Positions 1 to 11,859 of a DNA stretch of 64,000 nucleotides are shown piece by piece. Below the pieces are notes generated by a model. That model had not been told where the DNA came from and did no database searches. It was given only the letters and a program-made list of their open reading frames with translations. The stretch covers positions 5,575,001-5,639,000 of the forward strand of contig NW_018344125.1 in assembly GCF_002099425.1 (NCBI RefSeq). The letters are read 5' to 3'. The stretch comes from Phascolarctos cinereus (lineage: Eukaryota > Chordata > Mammalia > Diprotodontia > Phascolarctidae). The translations under genes were made by a program, and so were the position numbers. Numbering within the stretch: position 1 is the first letter of the stretch; every line of letters starts with the position of its first letter.

Positions 1-290
1 CCCCCTGCATTTTACAGCTGAGAAAACTGATGCCCAGGAAAGTAACAGGACTTGTAAGGGAAGTTACACATACCTAGTCCAAACTCCTCATTTTACAGAT
101 GGGGAAACTGAGGACCAGTGAGGGAAGTCACTGGCCCAAAGTCACACGTAAGATCATTGTTCTAGAACTGGTGATCTGTTCATTTTACAGAGGAGGAAAC
201 TGAGGCCCAGGGAAGGGAAGGGACTTGACCAAGGTCACACGGATAAAAGTGGCAGAGGTGGGATGTGAGCCCTGGGGAGAGGTTGAGGCG
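1..290 (-). repeat. three MIR/THER-type core segments in series
   Basis: Three successive 'cattttacag...gaaactga(g/t)g' segments, at about 10-45, 91-125 and 181-215, each followed by a 'ggtcacac' or 'gtcacac' motif. This is the antisense 3' half of MIR-like CORE-SINEs, either separate insertions or local duplication. No gene is seen in this stretch. Confidence 0.6.
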
Positions 291-554
291 GGAGGGAGAC
301 TGCCTGCCAGTAAGATGGATAAGAGAGGCCAGAAGGCAAAGAGGGACATTTGTATTCAGGAAGGCATGTTCTAAGGCACTGCAGAACTCCACAAGGCTGG
401 GCTGCAGATGAGATCAGGCACAGAGCATTAGCCACCACCCCTGCCCCCTAAAGTCTCCTCCTTCCGACCCAGAGCATTTAGTGTCTGTACCACTCGTTGG
501 CTGGGCACTTAACATTTAATAATAATGACAATAACAAGCCCTTGTGTGGGTAGA

Positions 555-1080
555 GCACTCTGTGGTTTACATAACACAGTCCTGTCAGCCATGATCCTGA
601 CAACGATCCCTTGTGGGAGGTGACTAAGGATTTGTTTAATTGTTTGGATTTTCACCTATGATTTCATTGGGCTGGAGGAAATTCCTCTTACCAATGGCTA
701 TCAAAACCTGATCTGGAACTTAACAACCTTAAGAGAGTTACCTGGGCTTCTGAGCTTCAATTAGTTGCCCAGTGTCAGATTCAGGGCCAGTGTGTCACAG
801 GTGGGCCTTGACCCCAGGTCTACTTATTTCCAAGCAAGCCACCCACTAGTCTGCATTTCATGATTATGTCCATTTTACAAGTGAAGAAACCTAAGGGATG
901 TTATGAAGTGATTTGCTCAAGATCTCGTGGTCATAAAAGTTGAGTAAACCAACTCCCTCATCTTACAAAGTAGGAAACTGAGGCCCAGAGAGGTGAGGTG
1001 ATATGCCAAGGTCATAGATGTTAGAGGTAGGGTTTGAACCCAGATCCTCTGACTTCCAAGCCTGTGTTTCTCATACAGTG
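555..1080 (-). repeat. MIR-type SINE fragments
   Basis: Antisense MIR-like pieces: 'ataacacagtcctgtcagcc' near 570-600 and the 3' core at 855-1065 (cattttacaagtgaagaaac; aaactgaggcccagagagg; gaacccagatcctctgac). They are diverged and old. The rest of the 290-1190 stretch shows nothing recognisable. Confidence 0.55.
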
Positions 1081-1189
1081 TCTGTCTGCTTCCTGTGAGT
1101 CAATGAGGGATAGAGTTCCACTCAAGCTCTGGATATTTCTCTCCTAATTAAGTGCTTTTTGGTCCCAATCATGCTACCTCTAGTTTGTT

Positions 1190-1285
1190 GAAACTGGAAG
1201 CTCTTTGGAGGGCAATCTTTGTACCCCCAGTGCCTAACACATGGGGTGGCGGAGGGGCCCTAAATAAGTGCTGATTACAGGGGTG
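1190..1285 (+). mobile_element. L2 LINE 3' end fragment
   Basis: The segment 'gtacccccagtgcctaacac' followed by 'taaataagtgctgatt' matches the 3' tail of L2. It is short and diverged. Confidence 0.5.
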
Positions 1286-1477
1286 CCCCAAGAAGGAAGA
1301 GGGTATGACCTCTGCAGATGGGTCACCTAGTTATTCCACCTACACTCTTGCCAACAGGTACATACACTTCTTGTCCTCGACCCTAGCAAATGGTATGACA
1401 CTGGTGGGGGCACCACCCACCATTTTATAGAAATTGTACCTACTAGGGATGGCGCAACAAATTGTGGTACATGAATG

Positions 1478-1535
1478 CAATGAACGAATGAATGTAATGA
1501 ATGAATGAATGAACAAATGGATGAATGAAAAAGCA
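1478..1535. repeat. (AATG)n microsatellite
   Basis: Imperfect run of gaatgaatg units next to an L2 fragment; it probably grew from the L2 terminal repeat. Confidence 0.8.
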
Positions 1536-1650
1536 TTTTATTAAACACTTATGTGTTGAGTACTGGGCTAAACGCTGGGGATACAGATAGAAAAACCAAG
1601 ACAATCTGCTCTCAAGGAGCTCACAATCTAATTGGAGGAGACAATATAGC
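1525..1650 (-). mobile_element. L2 LINE 3' end, antisense
   Basis: 'agcattttattaaacactta', 'aaacgctggggatacagat' and 'ctcaaggagctcacaatcta' are reverse-complement L2 tail motifs. Confidence 0.65.
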
Positions 1651-1999
1651 AGAGTTCAGCTGTAGGGTGGATGGAAAACTCTGGAAGCCCTAAGGCAGCA
1701 ACAGGGCAGGTGGCAAGGTCCAGGGGTCCCTTTAGGGGTGCATCAGCAGGTCAGATGACGAATGGTAAGGCCTGGCAGTCCTCCATGTCACCGAAAGGAT
1801 TGTAGTTGATGACTCCCAGCTCATCCATGTGGTGGGAATGTTGCCCCAGAGATGGAGTCTAGCTGCCCTGGCACCAGGGGGTAGGGAAAGGGACCCCTAT
1901 GGTAGCTGGATGGAATATTACCATGCCCAAAGGAAAAATGAATATAGGGAGTTGTGAGAGGGGAAGTAAATAAGCAGGACCAGGGATGATTGAAATAAT

Positions 2000-2225
2000 G
2001 TAGAAAAATAACAGCAAATCAGTAGCAATTAAACGCTATTTAATTATTCTGTCCAAGAAACTTGGCCTGGCAAAGGAGTTGAGAAAAAGCATTTCCCTCC
2101 ATTCTTGGTAAAAGTGGAGGACTATGGGATATTGCATATATATCATATCAGTTTCTGTTGAATTGTTTTGCTGTTTTTTTTTTCTTTGCTACAAGATTAT
2201 TAGGTAGGGGGTAGTGATGACGGTG
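2000..2225 (+). mobile_element. marsupial-type L1 3' UTR fragment
   Basis: 'aagtggaggactatgggata', then 'gttgaattgttttgctg' and 'tttgctacaag', as at the L1 ends near 7500-7560, 15790 and 63950. No coding part is retained. The interval 1650-2000 shows nothing recognisable. Confidence 0.5.
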
Positions 2226-2364
2226 GTAAGGGGACGGATTAGGAAGTGAAGGTAATGTAAAAGCAAGTCTACCCAAGTTGAGCTAGCCACTCTCAGAATC
2301 CCCCTTGCCCAATGCTCTACTCTCTTGGGGACTGTTTTCCTAAATCCTGCTCTATCTTATCCAA

Positions 2365-2398
2365 TGCCCCACCCCCACCTCCACCCCACCCCCAACTC
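2365..2398. repeat. C-rich simple repeat
   Basis: Short ccccacc-type run, 27 bases past the donor of the exon at 2425-2561. Confidence 0.6.
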
Positions 2399-2423
2399 CC
2401 TGAAGACCTCTCTGGACAACTCA

Positions 2424-2585
<162 letters not shown>

Positions 2586-2768
2586 TTAAGTCAGGCCCTT
2601 GCCTAGCTAGGCCCAACCTTGCTCCCCCCACCCCCCAAACCCTTTCACCTCCAGTGGAAACAATTCAAACCTATTCCTACAATTGGCTTCCCACCCTATA
2701 CAGCACAAAAGCTGCACCCAGAGTCCAAGTTAAGGCACTAAGTTGTTTTCAATATATTAGCAATGAGA

Positions 2769-2914
2769 GGGGCAGCTAGGTGGCACAGTGGATAGAGGAC
2801 CAGCCGTGGAGTCAGGAGGACCTGAGTTCAAATTTGACCTCAGACACTTGGCACTTCCTATCTGTGTGACCCTGGGCAAGTCACTTAACCCCAATTGCCT
2901 CACCAAAAAGAAAT
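2769..2914 (+). mobile_element. WSINE-type CORE-SINE, full length
   Basis: It begins ggggcagctaggtggcacag, has a tRNA-like B-box region (gagttcaaatttgacc), the CORE (gtgaccctgggcaagtcac) and ends near ttgcctcaccaaaaa. It sits in the intron upstream of the exon at 2425-2561. The interval 2915-3840 holds no recognised repeat or exon. Confidence 0.85.
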
Positions 2915-3839
2915 GAGACAGGGATAGAATGGGAGCAAATCCATTGTTATGTTAAATTGGGGCATACTAGTCAAGGTCACCATGGTTTTTTCTTGGGCTC
3001 TCATAAATGTTTCCTTTTTCCCATCATTCTGGCAAGCCTATCCTCCCTCCTCCCTTCCGTTCCCAGGCACACATCTCCTGGCAGAAGGGGCCCTTATCTC
3101 CTATGGGCAGCTAAATTGGATACTTTTGCCTCCAATCCCTCTCCTGTTTGGCAGCAGTTCCCAGGGCTGTGGGCCTCCCCCGAAGTTATCACCAAAAGCA
3201 TCCTGGAAGGCCCTCCCCACTTTCAGCTCCTCTTCCTTAAAACCTCCTTGCTTCCCATGCCTGAAGAAAAAGTTCTTTAACTATAAATGTACCACTGTAT
3301 CCACTCTACTTTAGCATCCATTGCTCAGGCTAGTGGTGGTCTGTCCCATCACCATGACCCACCCCTTCTAGCCTAGGGCCACTGGATACCCTGGAGCAAT
3401 GAATAAAGGCCTTAGGGGACACTGATCTTGGAGCCTTAAAGCTCACACTAAGGACATCTTCTCCAACTTACTCCTCTCTTCCTAGGTGGCCAGCTTTCTT
3501 ATCAGGGGGGAAATGGAGGCCCTCTCCCTTACCATCCTGCCTCCTGTCATCAATATCCCTATTTCCCTGGGATCTGTGCTAACCACCCATTCACCCAGCC
3601 CTATTCCTCAGTCATGACATGTCGGGAGGGAAAAGAAACCCTTTCCAAAGGACCTCGACCCAGGGCCTGGGCTGTGGAGAAGGATGGGGGGAGGGGGGGA
3701 GTCCTCCTTCCCCAACCCAGAGGGGAGCCCACAACTGCACATGTGAACAGGGGCAATGCCAATACAAAGCCCTACTGCTTGGAGGCCTAGATGCCACTAA
3801 GCCTTCCTCCTCCCACAGAACATAAGAATGGGGGGGGGG

Positions 3840-3925
3840 GCTTGTTTTGTTTTTGTCTTTGTATCCTACCAGAGAGCCTGGCATGGAGCAGCCCTGCTGC
3901 AAATATTTGTTGAATGACCTGTTGA
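3840..3925 (+). mobile_element. L2 LINE 3' end fragment
   Basis: 'gtctttgtatcctacca' through 'gcctggcatgg' to 'aaatatttgttgaatgacc' is a typical L2 terminal segment. A G10 run lies just before it. Confidence 0.6.
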
Positions 3926-3989
3926 CCAGGTTAGTCCCTGAATTTTGTTCAGGTGACGATGGGGCTGGAGAGGCACCAAGGGGCCAATC

Positions 3990-4145
3990 TCTTTTTTTTT
4001 TTTTATGTGAGGCAATTGGGGTTAAGTGACTTGCCCAGAGTCACACAGCCAATGAGCGTTATTTGTCTGAGGCCACATTTGAACTCAGGTCTTCCTGACT
4101 CCAGGGCCGGTGCTCTATCCACTGCAGCACCATATAGCTGTCCCC
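3990..4145 (-). mobile_element. WSINE-type CORE-SINE, antisense
   Basis: A poly-T start, 'gaggcaattggggttaagtg', the CORE (gcccagagtcacacag) and an end at 'atagctgtcccc'. A second truncated antisense copy follows at about 4150-4200 (tttttggtgaagcaatcagg). Confidence 0.85.
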
Positions 4146-4199
4146 AAGTAAAAAAATTTTTTTTTAATTTTTTGGTGAAGCAATCAGGGTTAAGCAACT

Positions 4200-4290
4200 T
4201 GAAGAATCTTAGAGAGTTGCCTACAGCCCAGAGAGGTTAAGGGGCTTGTCCAGGGTCCCAGAGCCATTTGGTAGGACTTGAACCCAGGCT
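4200..4290 (-). repeat. MIR/THER-type fragment
   Basis: 'cccagagaggttaaggggct' and 'ggacttgaacccaggctttc' are antisense MIR-like core. From 4290 to 4960 nothing is recognised. Confidence 0.5.
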
Positions 4291-4868
4291 TTCTTGGCTC
4301 TGAAACTATAAAAGTATGCAATCAGGGATTGGCCAGGCAAGAGCTCATGTGATGGCATGTGCCAGATGGAATGGGGCTGCCTAAAAGATGGCAACATTTA
4401 TGAGAACCCAAGAAAGAGAGTGGCAGAGGCTTTGGCTATAGGAGAAACTCCATTGAATATATCTGAATACTAGATTTCTTTTTCTTCTGCCCTATCTCAT
4501 TTCTAATACAGTAAAAATAACTTGATGCCTTAAGTTAAGACTACAGATACTGTGTAGAATAAGAATATCCAAGATATTAAGAGACTAAGGGATATTAAGA
4601 GATGTTAGGGCCATTGAAAGCACTCTCTGCTCCTCTGAAACCAGTCTCTAATCCCTGTCCCAATGGCCCTTGGTACCTCTGGGTCAGAGCAGGAGAATGG
4701 CCTAGCTGGAGCAAAGGGGAGCTTTCCTCCCCCAGGGGTTAGTTCTGATTTTCATTCTTTTCCGTCCAGCAGCCTGGGTAGCAGAGACTCCTCCTGGTTG
4801 AAGCAGTTCATGCTACCCTAGCGGAAAGCTTCCCTGGAAGAGAAGCTTGAGAGGGCCAGCCCTAACTA

Positions 4869-5129
<261 letters not shown>

Positions 5130-5224
5130 CTAGGCAGGGCTGGGGGTGGGGGCCTGGAGAGCTGGCGTGCTGTTTCCGTAGCCCCTTGGGGGGTCTCTGG
5201 CAGGGGTGTGCTGAAGCCAGCTGG

Positions 5225-5455
5225 AACAGAATTGTTGGAACCAACCAGAACCAGCTCATGAGAGTCCGATGTCAAATTCGTAATCTGAGCATTTACACCT
5301 TAGGAATCAGAAAATGCTACAAATCAAGGCCTGATTTATTGGGATCGTTTGGACTTAAGAAAGTGACCGACGTTAGTAGTGTAGATGAAACCAAAAAGTG
5401 TGTCCTGCATCCATTTGTTCCCAGAGAGCTGGTTGTTAAATGGTTTCTTTGCTAA
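5225..5455. repeat. unclassified dispersed repeat A, copy 1
   Basis: Shares a diverged but collinear ~220-base pattern with 17205-17430: 'aaccagctcatgagag', 'gagcatttac', 'ggcctgattta', 'ggacttaagaaagtga', 'gagagctggttgttaaa'. The 5' 'aaccagctc' and the 3' 'gagctggtt' are inverted. The family is not identified. It overlaps a long plus-strand open frame that I do not regard as a gene. Confidence 0.6.
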
Positions 5456-5529
5456 CACACTACTTACTGGTCAGGTCTGAGCTATACCTGGGGGAAAGAA
5501 AGGGCAAGTGCCAGGGGAGCCAATAGGTC

Positions 5530-5735
5530 AAAGAATCATAGATCCAGAGCTTGGCTGGCTTGGGAGGTCAAAGATCTGGGTTCAAATCCTGTCTCTGCCA
5601 CATTCTATCTGTGTGCCTTGGTCAAGATCTTGCCTAGAGTCATAGGGACCAAAGAAGCAGAGTCAGGATTCAAACTCAGGTCCTCCTGACTTCAGGGCTG
5701 GTGCTCTATCCACTGTGTCACCTAGCTGCCCCTGA
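5530..5735. mobile_element. MIR (+) and CORE-SINE (-) fragments, head to head
   Basis: 5530-5625 is a sense MIR-type piece (gggttcaaatcctgtctctg). 5625-5733 is an antisense CORE-SINE ending 'cacctagctgcccc'. Confidence 0.65.
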
Positions 5736-5834
5736 GAGCTTATTTGAAACCTCCTCCAGGAAGCAAAAAGCCTCTTGGGGAGGTCTGGCTGCCCACCTTA
5801 TGGTTTTCCAAGGGGACCTTTGATCTTCATAGGC

Positions 5835-6105
5835 TGAGAGGTAGGGGGGACCCCAGAGGCCCTCTAGTCCAAATCACTTGTTTCACAGATGAGAAAATTG
5901 AGGCCCAGGAAGCTTAAGGTAACTTGCCCAAGGTCACACATAAGATCACAGTTCTAGAGCTGATAGGGACCTCAAAGATCATCTAGTACAACCCTCCTTA
6001 TTTTACCCCAAAAGGAAACTGAGGCCCAGAGAGTTAAGGTGACTTGCTCAAGGTCACAAGGCTAGAACTGTAGATTAGAGCTGGAAGGGACCTCAGAAGC
6101 CATAT
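5835..6105 (-). repeat. THER/MIR-type repeats in series
   Basis: Two and a half modules of 'ggacctcaaagatcatctag ... gaaactgaggcccagagag ... aaggtcac', with the phrases for 'agagct(g)ga(t)agggacctc' recurring at about 5840, 5955 and 6080. Confidence 0.6.
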
Positions 6106-6136
6106 CAGTGATTTCTGAAAGATCATGGCAAATAGT

Positions 6137-6200
6137 CAGTCAATAAACATTTATTAAGCACCTTCTATGTGAAATAGGCCAGAAGAAGGCTAGGGAAGGG
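6137..6200 (-). mobile_element. L2 LINE tail, antisense
   Basis: 'cagtcaataaacatttatta' followed by 'agcaccttctatgtg' is reverse-complement L2 3' end. Confidence 0.6.
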
Positions 6201-6672
6201 CACACAATCCTGAGAGTCCAAAAAGAGATAAGAATGATGTCTCCATAGGCTGGTGAGCTTTCCATCGGCTGGCAAAATCCTAGAATAGATTCCTAAAGGG
6301 ACAGCTAGTGATCATCTACAAAAGGAAATGGTACTTGATATATTGGCTCATTAAGAGCTACGTTAGACCAATCTCATTCCTGTATCCTGGGAAATTAGGG
6401 GAACGTATGAGATGAGCTTGTCCTGAAACCGCCGTAAAGTCTCTCACGCTCTCCTTGGGACCAGACAACATCGTTAGGTGGGTTGGGAACTGGCTTATTG
6501 ACGAGAACCCAAGAGCAGTTAGCAATGACATGATGTCAGCTTGAATGAAGACCTGTAGTGGAAAACTCTAGGGAACTGTACTGTGTAACATTTTTATTAA
6601 TGACTTGGACAAAAGCCAATTTGATTGCTTATCCAATTTGCAGATGATACACAGCTGGGAGAGATTAAAACA
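6200..6672 (+). mobile_element. CR1/L3-like LINE, reverse-transcriptase part
   Basis: Decayed, but the RT motifs are readable across frames: FINDLD near 6595-6612 and an FADDT-like motif at about 6641-6656 (tttgcagatgataca), followed by a LGE-like codon run. It is interrupted by the L1 at 6673 and resumes near 7850. Confidence 0.6.
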
Positions 6673-7640
6673 ACTGAGATTTCACCTCACACCCAGCAAA
6701 TTGACAAAGATGAGAAAAAATGGGAACAGTCAATGTTGGAGGGGCTACTTAGCAGACAGGCATACTAATATTCTGGTAACGGAGCTGTGAGTTGGGCCAA
6801 CCATTTTGGAAAACCATCTGGAATTAATTATTTGAGAAAAGTGTTTAAAATGTTCAAAACAAAAAAAAATTTTTAAATTAAAAAAATAAAATAAAATATT
6901 CATAACAATTGACCAAGTGATCACCATACTGGGCATATGCCTACAAGAAGGTCCCACATATGCCCAGATATTCATGGCAACCCTTTTGGGGGTGGCAAAA
7001 ACCTAAAAACTGAGAGGTTACCCACTAATTTCAGAATTGCTGGACAAAATGTGGTATCTGAATGTGATGGGTTATTATGCAGTAGGAAATGACAACTATG
7101 AGGGGTTCAAAGAATCACGGGAAGATTTTATGATCTGATGCAAAGTGGAGTAACCAGAAGAACAAACTTAATGATCACAGGCACGTCAATGCAAAAGATC
7201 ACAGAAAGGAAGAAGCTCAGCCCTTGAGTAACTGTAATAACGACCTTGATTTCAAAGAACATATAATAAAACATTCCTCCCCACTTCTTGGTAGAGAGAT
7301 AAGGAGGGGCAGCTAGATGGCGCAGTGGATAGAGCACCGGCCCTGAAGTCAGGAGAACCTTGAGTTCAAATCCGGCCTCAGACCAAACACTTGACACTTA
7401 CTAGCTGTGTGACCCTGGGCAAGTCACTTAACCCCAATTGTGTAAAAAAAAGAAGAAAAAAGAGATAAGGAGACCACAAGAGCAGAAATGTGCATCCTTG
7501 GTCAGATGTGGTCACTGCATCTGTTGTTTTTGCTTAATGGTTGTTCCTTGTTACAAGAGAGGATTACAACTGAAATGACTGATATCAAAGCAAAAGGCAT
7601 CAGTAAGGCTTATTAAAATAAGTCCCAAAGCTGGGAAGAT
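6673..7640 (+). mobile_element. L1 LINE 3' end nested in CR1/L3, split by a SINE
   Basis: 6673-6790 translates with RFHLTPSKL and QCWRGY, a decayed L1 ORF2 C-terminus. About 6960-7190 carries the family's 'gatgggttattatgcagtag' and 'atctgatgcaaagtggagta' segments. The 3' UTR follows at about 7490-7560 (gcatctgttgtttttg; ttgttacaag). A WSINE interrupts it at 7307-7460. Many stops: a dead copy. Confidence 0.65.
7295..7472 (+). mobile_element. WSINE-type SINE with target-site duplication
   Basis: The element (7307-7460) is flanked by an exact 12-base direct repeat, agagataaggag, at 7295-7306 and 7461-7472. The exact duplication suggests it is younger than its L1 host. Confidence 0.88.
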
Positions 7641-7650
7641 AACTCCTTTG

Positions 7651-7840
7651 AAAAGATCTATTATGGGGCAACTAGGTGGCACAGTGGATAGAGCACTGGC
7701 CCCGGAGTCAGGAGGACCTGAGTTCAAATCCGGCCTCAGATCAAACACTTGACACTTACTAGCTGTGTGACCCTGGGCAAGTCACTTAAGCCCAATTGCC
7801 TAAAAGCAAAAAAGGAAAAGAAAAGAAAAGAAAAGATCTA
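7651..7840 (+). mobile_element. WSINE-type SINE with target-site duplication
   Basis: The element (about 7661-7830, with a (GAAAA)n tail) lies between exact copies of aaaagatcta at 7651-7660 and 7831-7840. Confidence 0.85.
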
Positions 7841-7849
7841 ATACACTGG

Positions 7850-8310
7850 ACCAAACCAAAAAGATGACATTCAACAGAGATAAATGTACAGTCTTATACT
7901 TGGGGTCAAAAAAATCAACTTCCCATGCGTGAAAACAGGGGAGATGTGGGCTTGATATCCATTCATACAGAAAAGGTCTAGCGCACCATAATCTCAATCA
8001 GAATCAACAGGAAGGACATTGGTAAGCTTGGGAGTATCCAGAGGTAGACAGAAGAGGATGAGGGAATTGAAGAGATTTAGCCTGGAGAAGAGAAGGCTTA
8101 CTTAGCTAGGACAATATCACAGTCTTCAAGTATCTGAAGGGGAGGAGAGATTGGAATAATGGTGGTAGCATGCAGAGAGAGGTAGATTTAGGACTGATCT
8201 CAGCGAAAATGATTCTCTGAACTCAAAGAGTAGAATGGGCTGCATTAGGATAAGAAGTTGTTGACCACCTTTTGGTAGGCTTCAAAGTAGAGGCTGGAGG
8301 ACCATTTGCA
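7850..8310 (+). mobile_element. CR1/L3-like LINE, 3' part
   Basis: 'ttagcctggagaagagaagg', 'cttcaagtatctgaagggg', 'tagaatgggctgcattagg' and 'cttcaaagtagaggctgga' follow the known order of the CR1/L3 3' region. Probably the continuation of 6200-6672. Confidence 0.65.
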
Positions 8311-8319
8311 TGAATGAAA

Positions 8320-8400
8320 AAAAGCTTTGGTCAAACATTTACCATGTGCCAAGAATTGTGTCAAGTTTGGGGGCTACAAATTCTAATAGAGGCAGACATA
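8320..8400 (-). mobile_element. L2 LINE tail, antisense
   Basis: 'aaacatttaccatgtgcca' and 'gggggctacaaattctaata'; diverged. From 8400 to 9097 nothing else is recognised. Confidence 0.45.
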
Positions 8401-8998
8401 CACATACAGCTCCAGAGCATATGAGAAGGCCCCATGGTGCTTAGGGTACAGCAGCAAAGTAGGTGATAATGCCTCTTCTTTGATATCATTTTTACCTGTT
8501 ATGAATGTTGTAAAAGAGACTCCTGTACAACTATAAGTTGAACTGGATCAGTGGTGTCAAATTCAAATAGCAAACCCTATAGAAGCATCCCTGTGGTAAC
8601 ACGTTGACTTAGAAAACCACATATCAACATTAGCTATGCTCTATTGTATTTCCATTTATTTTATTAAATATTTTTCAATTCTATTTTAATCTGGTTTAGG
8701 CCCACTAAGGAGTATTGCCTAAGGGTGGCATGTTTGCCACTTCTGTACAAGATGGTTTCTAAGCTTTTGTTCAACTGTGAGATTTTTTTCATTCTAAATA
8801 TCACAGCTCTGCTGAGGGAATCTCTCATAGGTAGGTAGATAAGAGAAATGCCTATCTTTCCTAACTTGGTTCTTTAGGTGGTCCTGAGAATCCCTTAGGT
8901 CCGTCCCCATCCCACCCTACCTCTCACACTAAACCTCCACCTAGAAATGGGATCTCCAGGGTCTCTTAAGGGTAGATGGGATACCAATGGGTTGCTCA

Positions 8999-9283
<285 letters not shown>

Positions 9284-9312
9284 CTAATAATTAAATTCCT
9301 GGGAAAGGAACA

Positions 9313-9315
9313 TGA

Positions 9316-9371
<56 letters not shown>

Positions 9372-9451
9372 AAAGAAAGAAAGAAAGAAAGAAGAAGAAA
9401 AAGAAGAAGAAAGAAAGAAGAAAGAAAGAAAAGGAAGGAAGGAAGAAAGGA

Positions 9452-9495
<44 letters not shown>

Positions 9496-9762
9496 AGAAA
9501 GAAAGAAAGAAAGAAAGAAAGGAAGGAAGGAAGGAAGGAAGAAAGGAAAGGAAGAAAGAAAGAAAGGAAAGGAAGGAAAAAAAGGAAAGGAAAGGAAAGG
9601 AAGGAAGGAAGTAGGGAAGAAAGGAAAGAAGGAAGGAAGAAAGGAAAGGGAGAAAGAAAAAGAAAGGAAAGGAAGGAAAAAGAAAGGAAAGGAAGAAAGA
9701 AAGAGGAAAGAAGGAAGAAAAAAGGGAAGGAAGGAAGGAAGAAAAAAGAAAGAAAGAGAAAG
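9313..9762. repeat. 450-base polypurine (GAAA/GGAA)n tract
   Basis: An almost uninterrupted run of A and G on the plus strand (gaaa, then ggaa and gaaaag units). The long Lys-rich and Phe/Ser-rich frames across it are repeat artefacts. It lies 84 bases upstream of the acceptor of the FRMPD3 exon at 9098-9229. Confidence 0.97.
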
Positions 9763-11190
9763 GCTCAAGAAAAGAGAGATAGACAGAAGGTTCTAAAGGG
9801 ATACTAGGCCTTCTCTGATGGAACTGGTCCCATGAAGCAGGATCTGGCTAGTGACCCAGGCTGCTTGGTTGTCACAGCCAAGAATTCTGCCCATCACTAA
9901 GTGCTCTGAGCTCTAGACAAACACGTAAGCCTAGGGATAGAGTAGTGCTCAGAGGCATGACAAAGGCTAGCTTAGGAACAGGGTACCAGGCAAGAACAAG
10001 GAGCTTTGGGTAAGCTAAAAGGCCAAGAGCTGAAACATCCCTTTTGCTGCCCACTGAGAGCTGTTTAGCCAACTGAATGTTCAGGGTAGATGCTGGAAAA
10101 TATCACCCTGTCTCATATTAGTTGTTGCAGGGCAGGTGCTGCTTGGAATTGCTAGAGGGAGTTTCCTCACCAGGAGCTCTCTTAGACCAAAGAAATCACA
10201 GGTGCAGACCATTACACAGGTAAATCACAACCGAGCCAATGTTGCTGGAGCTGAGACAGGGGCAGATGAGATTTTCAGCCCATTTAGCACTGGGAACCTG
10301 GACAACCAAGCCAAGCATTGCCAACGAAAGTTACAAGCTTAATGGCTCCCGGACCATGCTGTCAGCTCACCCAGGCACCTCTCGGATACAAGTGCCTTGG
10401 CAGCCTGTCAAAGTGCCAATGAGCAGCCAACTGCACCCGTCATGGAGCTGGGGCCAGAGCCATGGCCAGAGGCCTCACCCTGCAGCCACTGGAGGCAATG
10501 GTTAACAGGAGGTTGGGGGAGTGCAAGGAAAGAAAACCAGAGAAACCATCCAATGCCACAGATGCCCAAGAGCACAGTCACAGGCGCCGAGACTGAGAAA
10601 TTGAGAGCTGGAGGGGACCAACCCCCTTGTTTTACACAGGAGGAAATTGTAGGCCTTGCTCAAGGTTCCATATGGGATCAGTCAACCTCTTCATTTTACA
10701 GAGGAAGAAAATAAGGCAACAGGAACCAAAGAGCTCAGAGACCTTTCGTACTCAATATACCTGCAAATTGAACCCTGACCTTGAAGGCGAACAGGTGTCC
10801 CTTGCTTCAATAAGCTATTGACTATTTGGCCTCTTCCACAGATTGAGGTAAGTATTCAGTGATGTTGCAAAAGTGTGTGGGGGGGCCTTAGCCCATATCC
10901 CTAAATTCGGGGAAAGCCAGGGAGTCAATCTGAAACTGTCTATCATTCCAGATTAGTTCTGTAGCTACTGTCCCTTCACTGACTCCAGAGTTAGGCCTAA
11001 AGCCATCTAGGAAGCTCCTGGTTCAATCTGTCTGTGTTAGGAATTCCAGAGGAGCTGAGACTCGCATGGCATGGGGCCCGAAATCCCTCTACCTGCCCCA
11101 GGTTTCTCCAGATCAGCAGGACAGCCATGGACCACCATGAGGGCCATCAAAGAAACTGTGCCTTTGGTTCCCATCTGTGCCTCCAGGAAG
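9763..11190. other. intronic sequence, little recognised
   Basis: No exon or intact repeat is seen. 10590-10720 holds a short THER/MIR-like piece (gagctggaggggaccaaccc; tttacagaggaagaaaata). The open frames here lack splice-flanked or family support. Confidence 0.5.
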
Positions 11191-11193
11191 ACA

Positions 11194-11206
11194 TTGTGTA
11201 TGTAAG

Positions 11207-11257
<51 letters not shown>

Positions 11258-11855
11258 ATATGTATGTGTATATCATCTGGCTATATTGTGTATGTAAGTG
11301 TGTATGTGTGTATATGTATGTATATGTATGTGTATATTATCTGGCTATATTGTGTATGTAAGTGTGTATGTGTGTATATGTATGTATATGTATGTGTATA
11401 TTATCTGGCTAACCCATATTTATGTAGATATACAAACTAATATTTAGTTTAAAATCTAAAATGAATATTTTAATATTCAACATTGTTTTATAATATCCTT
11501 AATATTTAAAATAATATTTTGCATATATACAGATGAATATACATATACTAAATATTAGTTTGTATATACACAAACTAATAGTTTGTGTGTGTATAATATA
11601 TATATATACATATAAGTTTGTATGTATACAAACTAATATGGGTCAACAGAATGATACATACATTCATCTAAATATGTGTATATGTATGTATATATCATCC
11701 TGTTAACCCATATTTATGTGTGTGTGTATGTACATATATATATATATACACATATATATACACACACACACATATATACACACACACACACACATATATA
11801 CACACACACACACACATATATATACACACACACACACACATATATATATATATGT
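11194..11855. repeat. TG/TA/CA satellite complex with a 64-bp minisatellite
   Basis: A (TG)n run at 11213-11253, then a unit beginning 'atctggctatattgtg' at 11275 and 11339, with a partial third start at 11403 (exact 64-base spacing). AT-rich sequence follows with a perfect 19-base inverted repeat (11429-11447 against 11548-11566), then (CA)n and (TA)n to 11852. Confidence 0.9.
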
Positions 11856-11859
11856 TTAT

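Noticed and set aside
7307-7460. tRNA-like A and B box sequence as a tRNA gene
   Set aside because: It is the head of a WSINE with target-site duplication; no full cloverleaf is seen. The same applies to all other SINE heads here.
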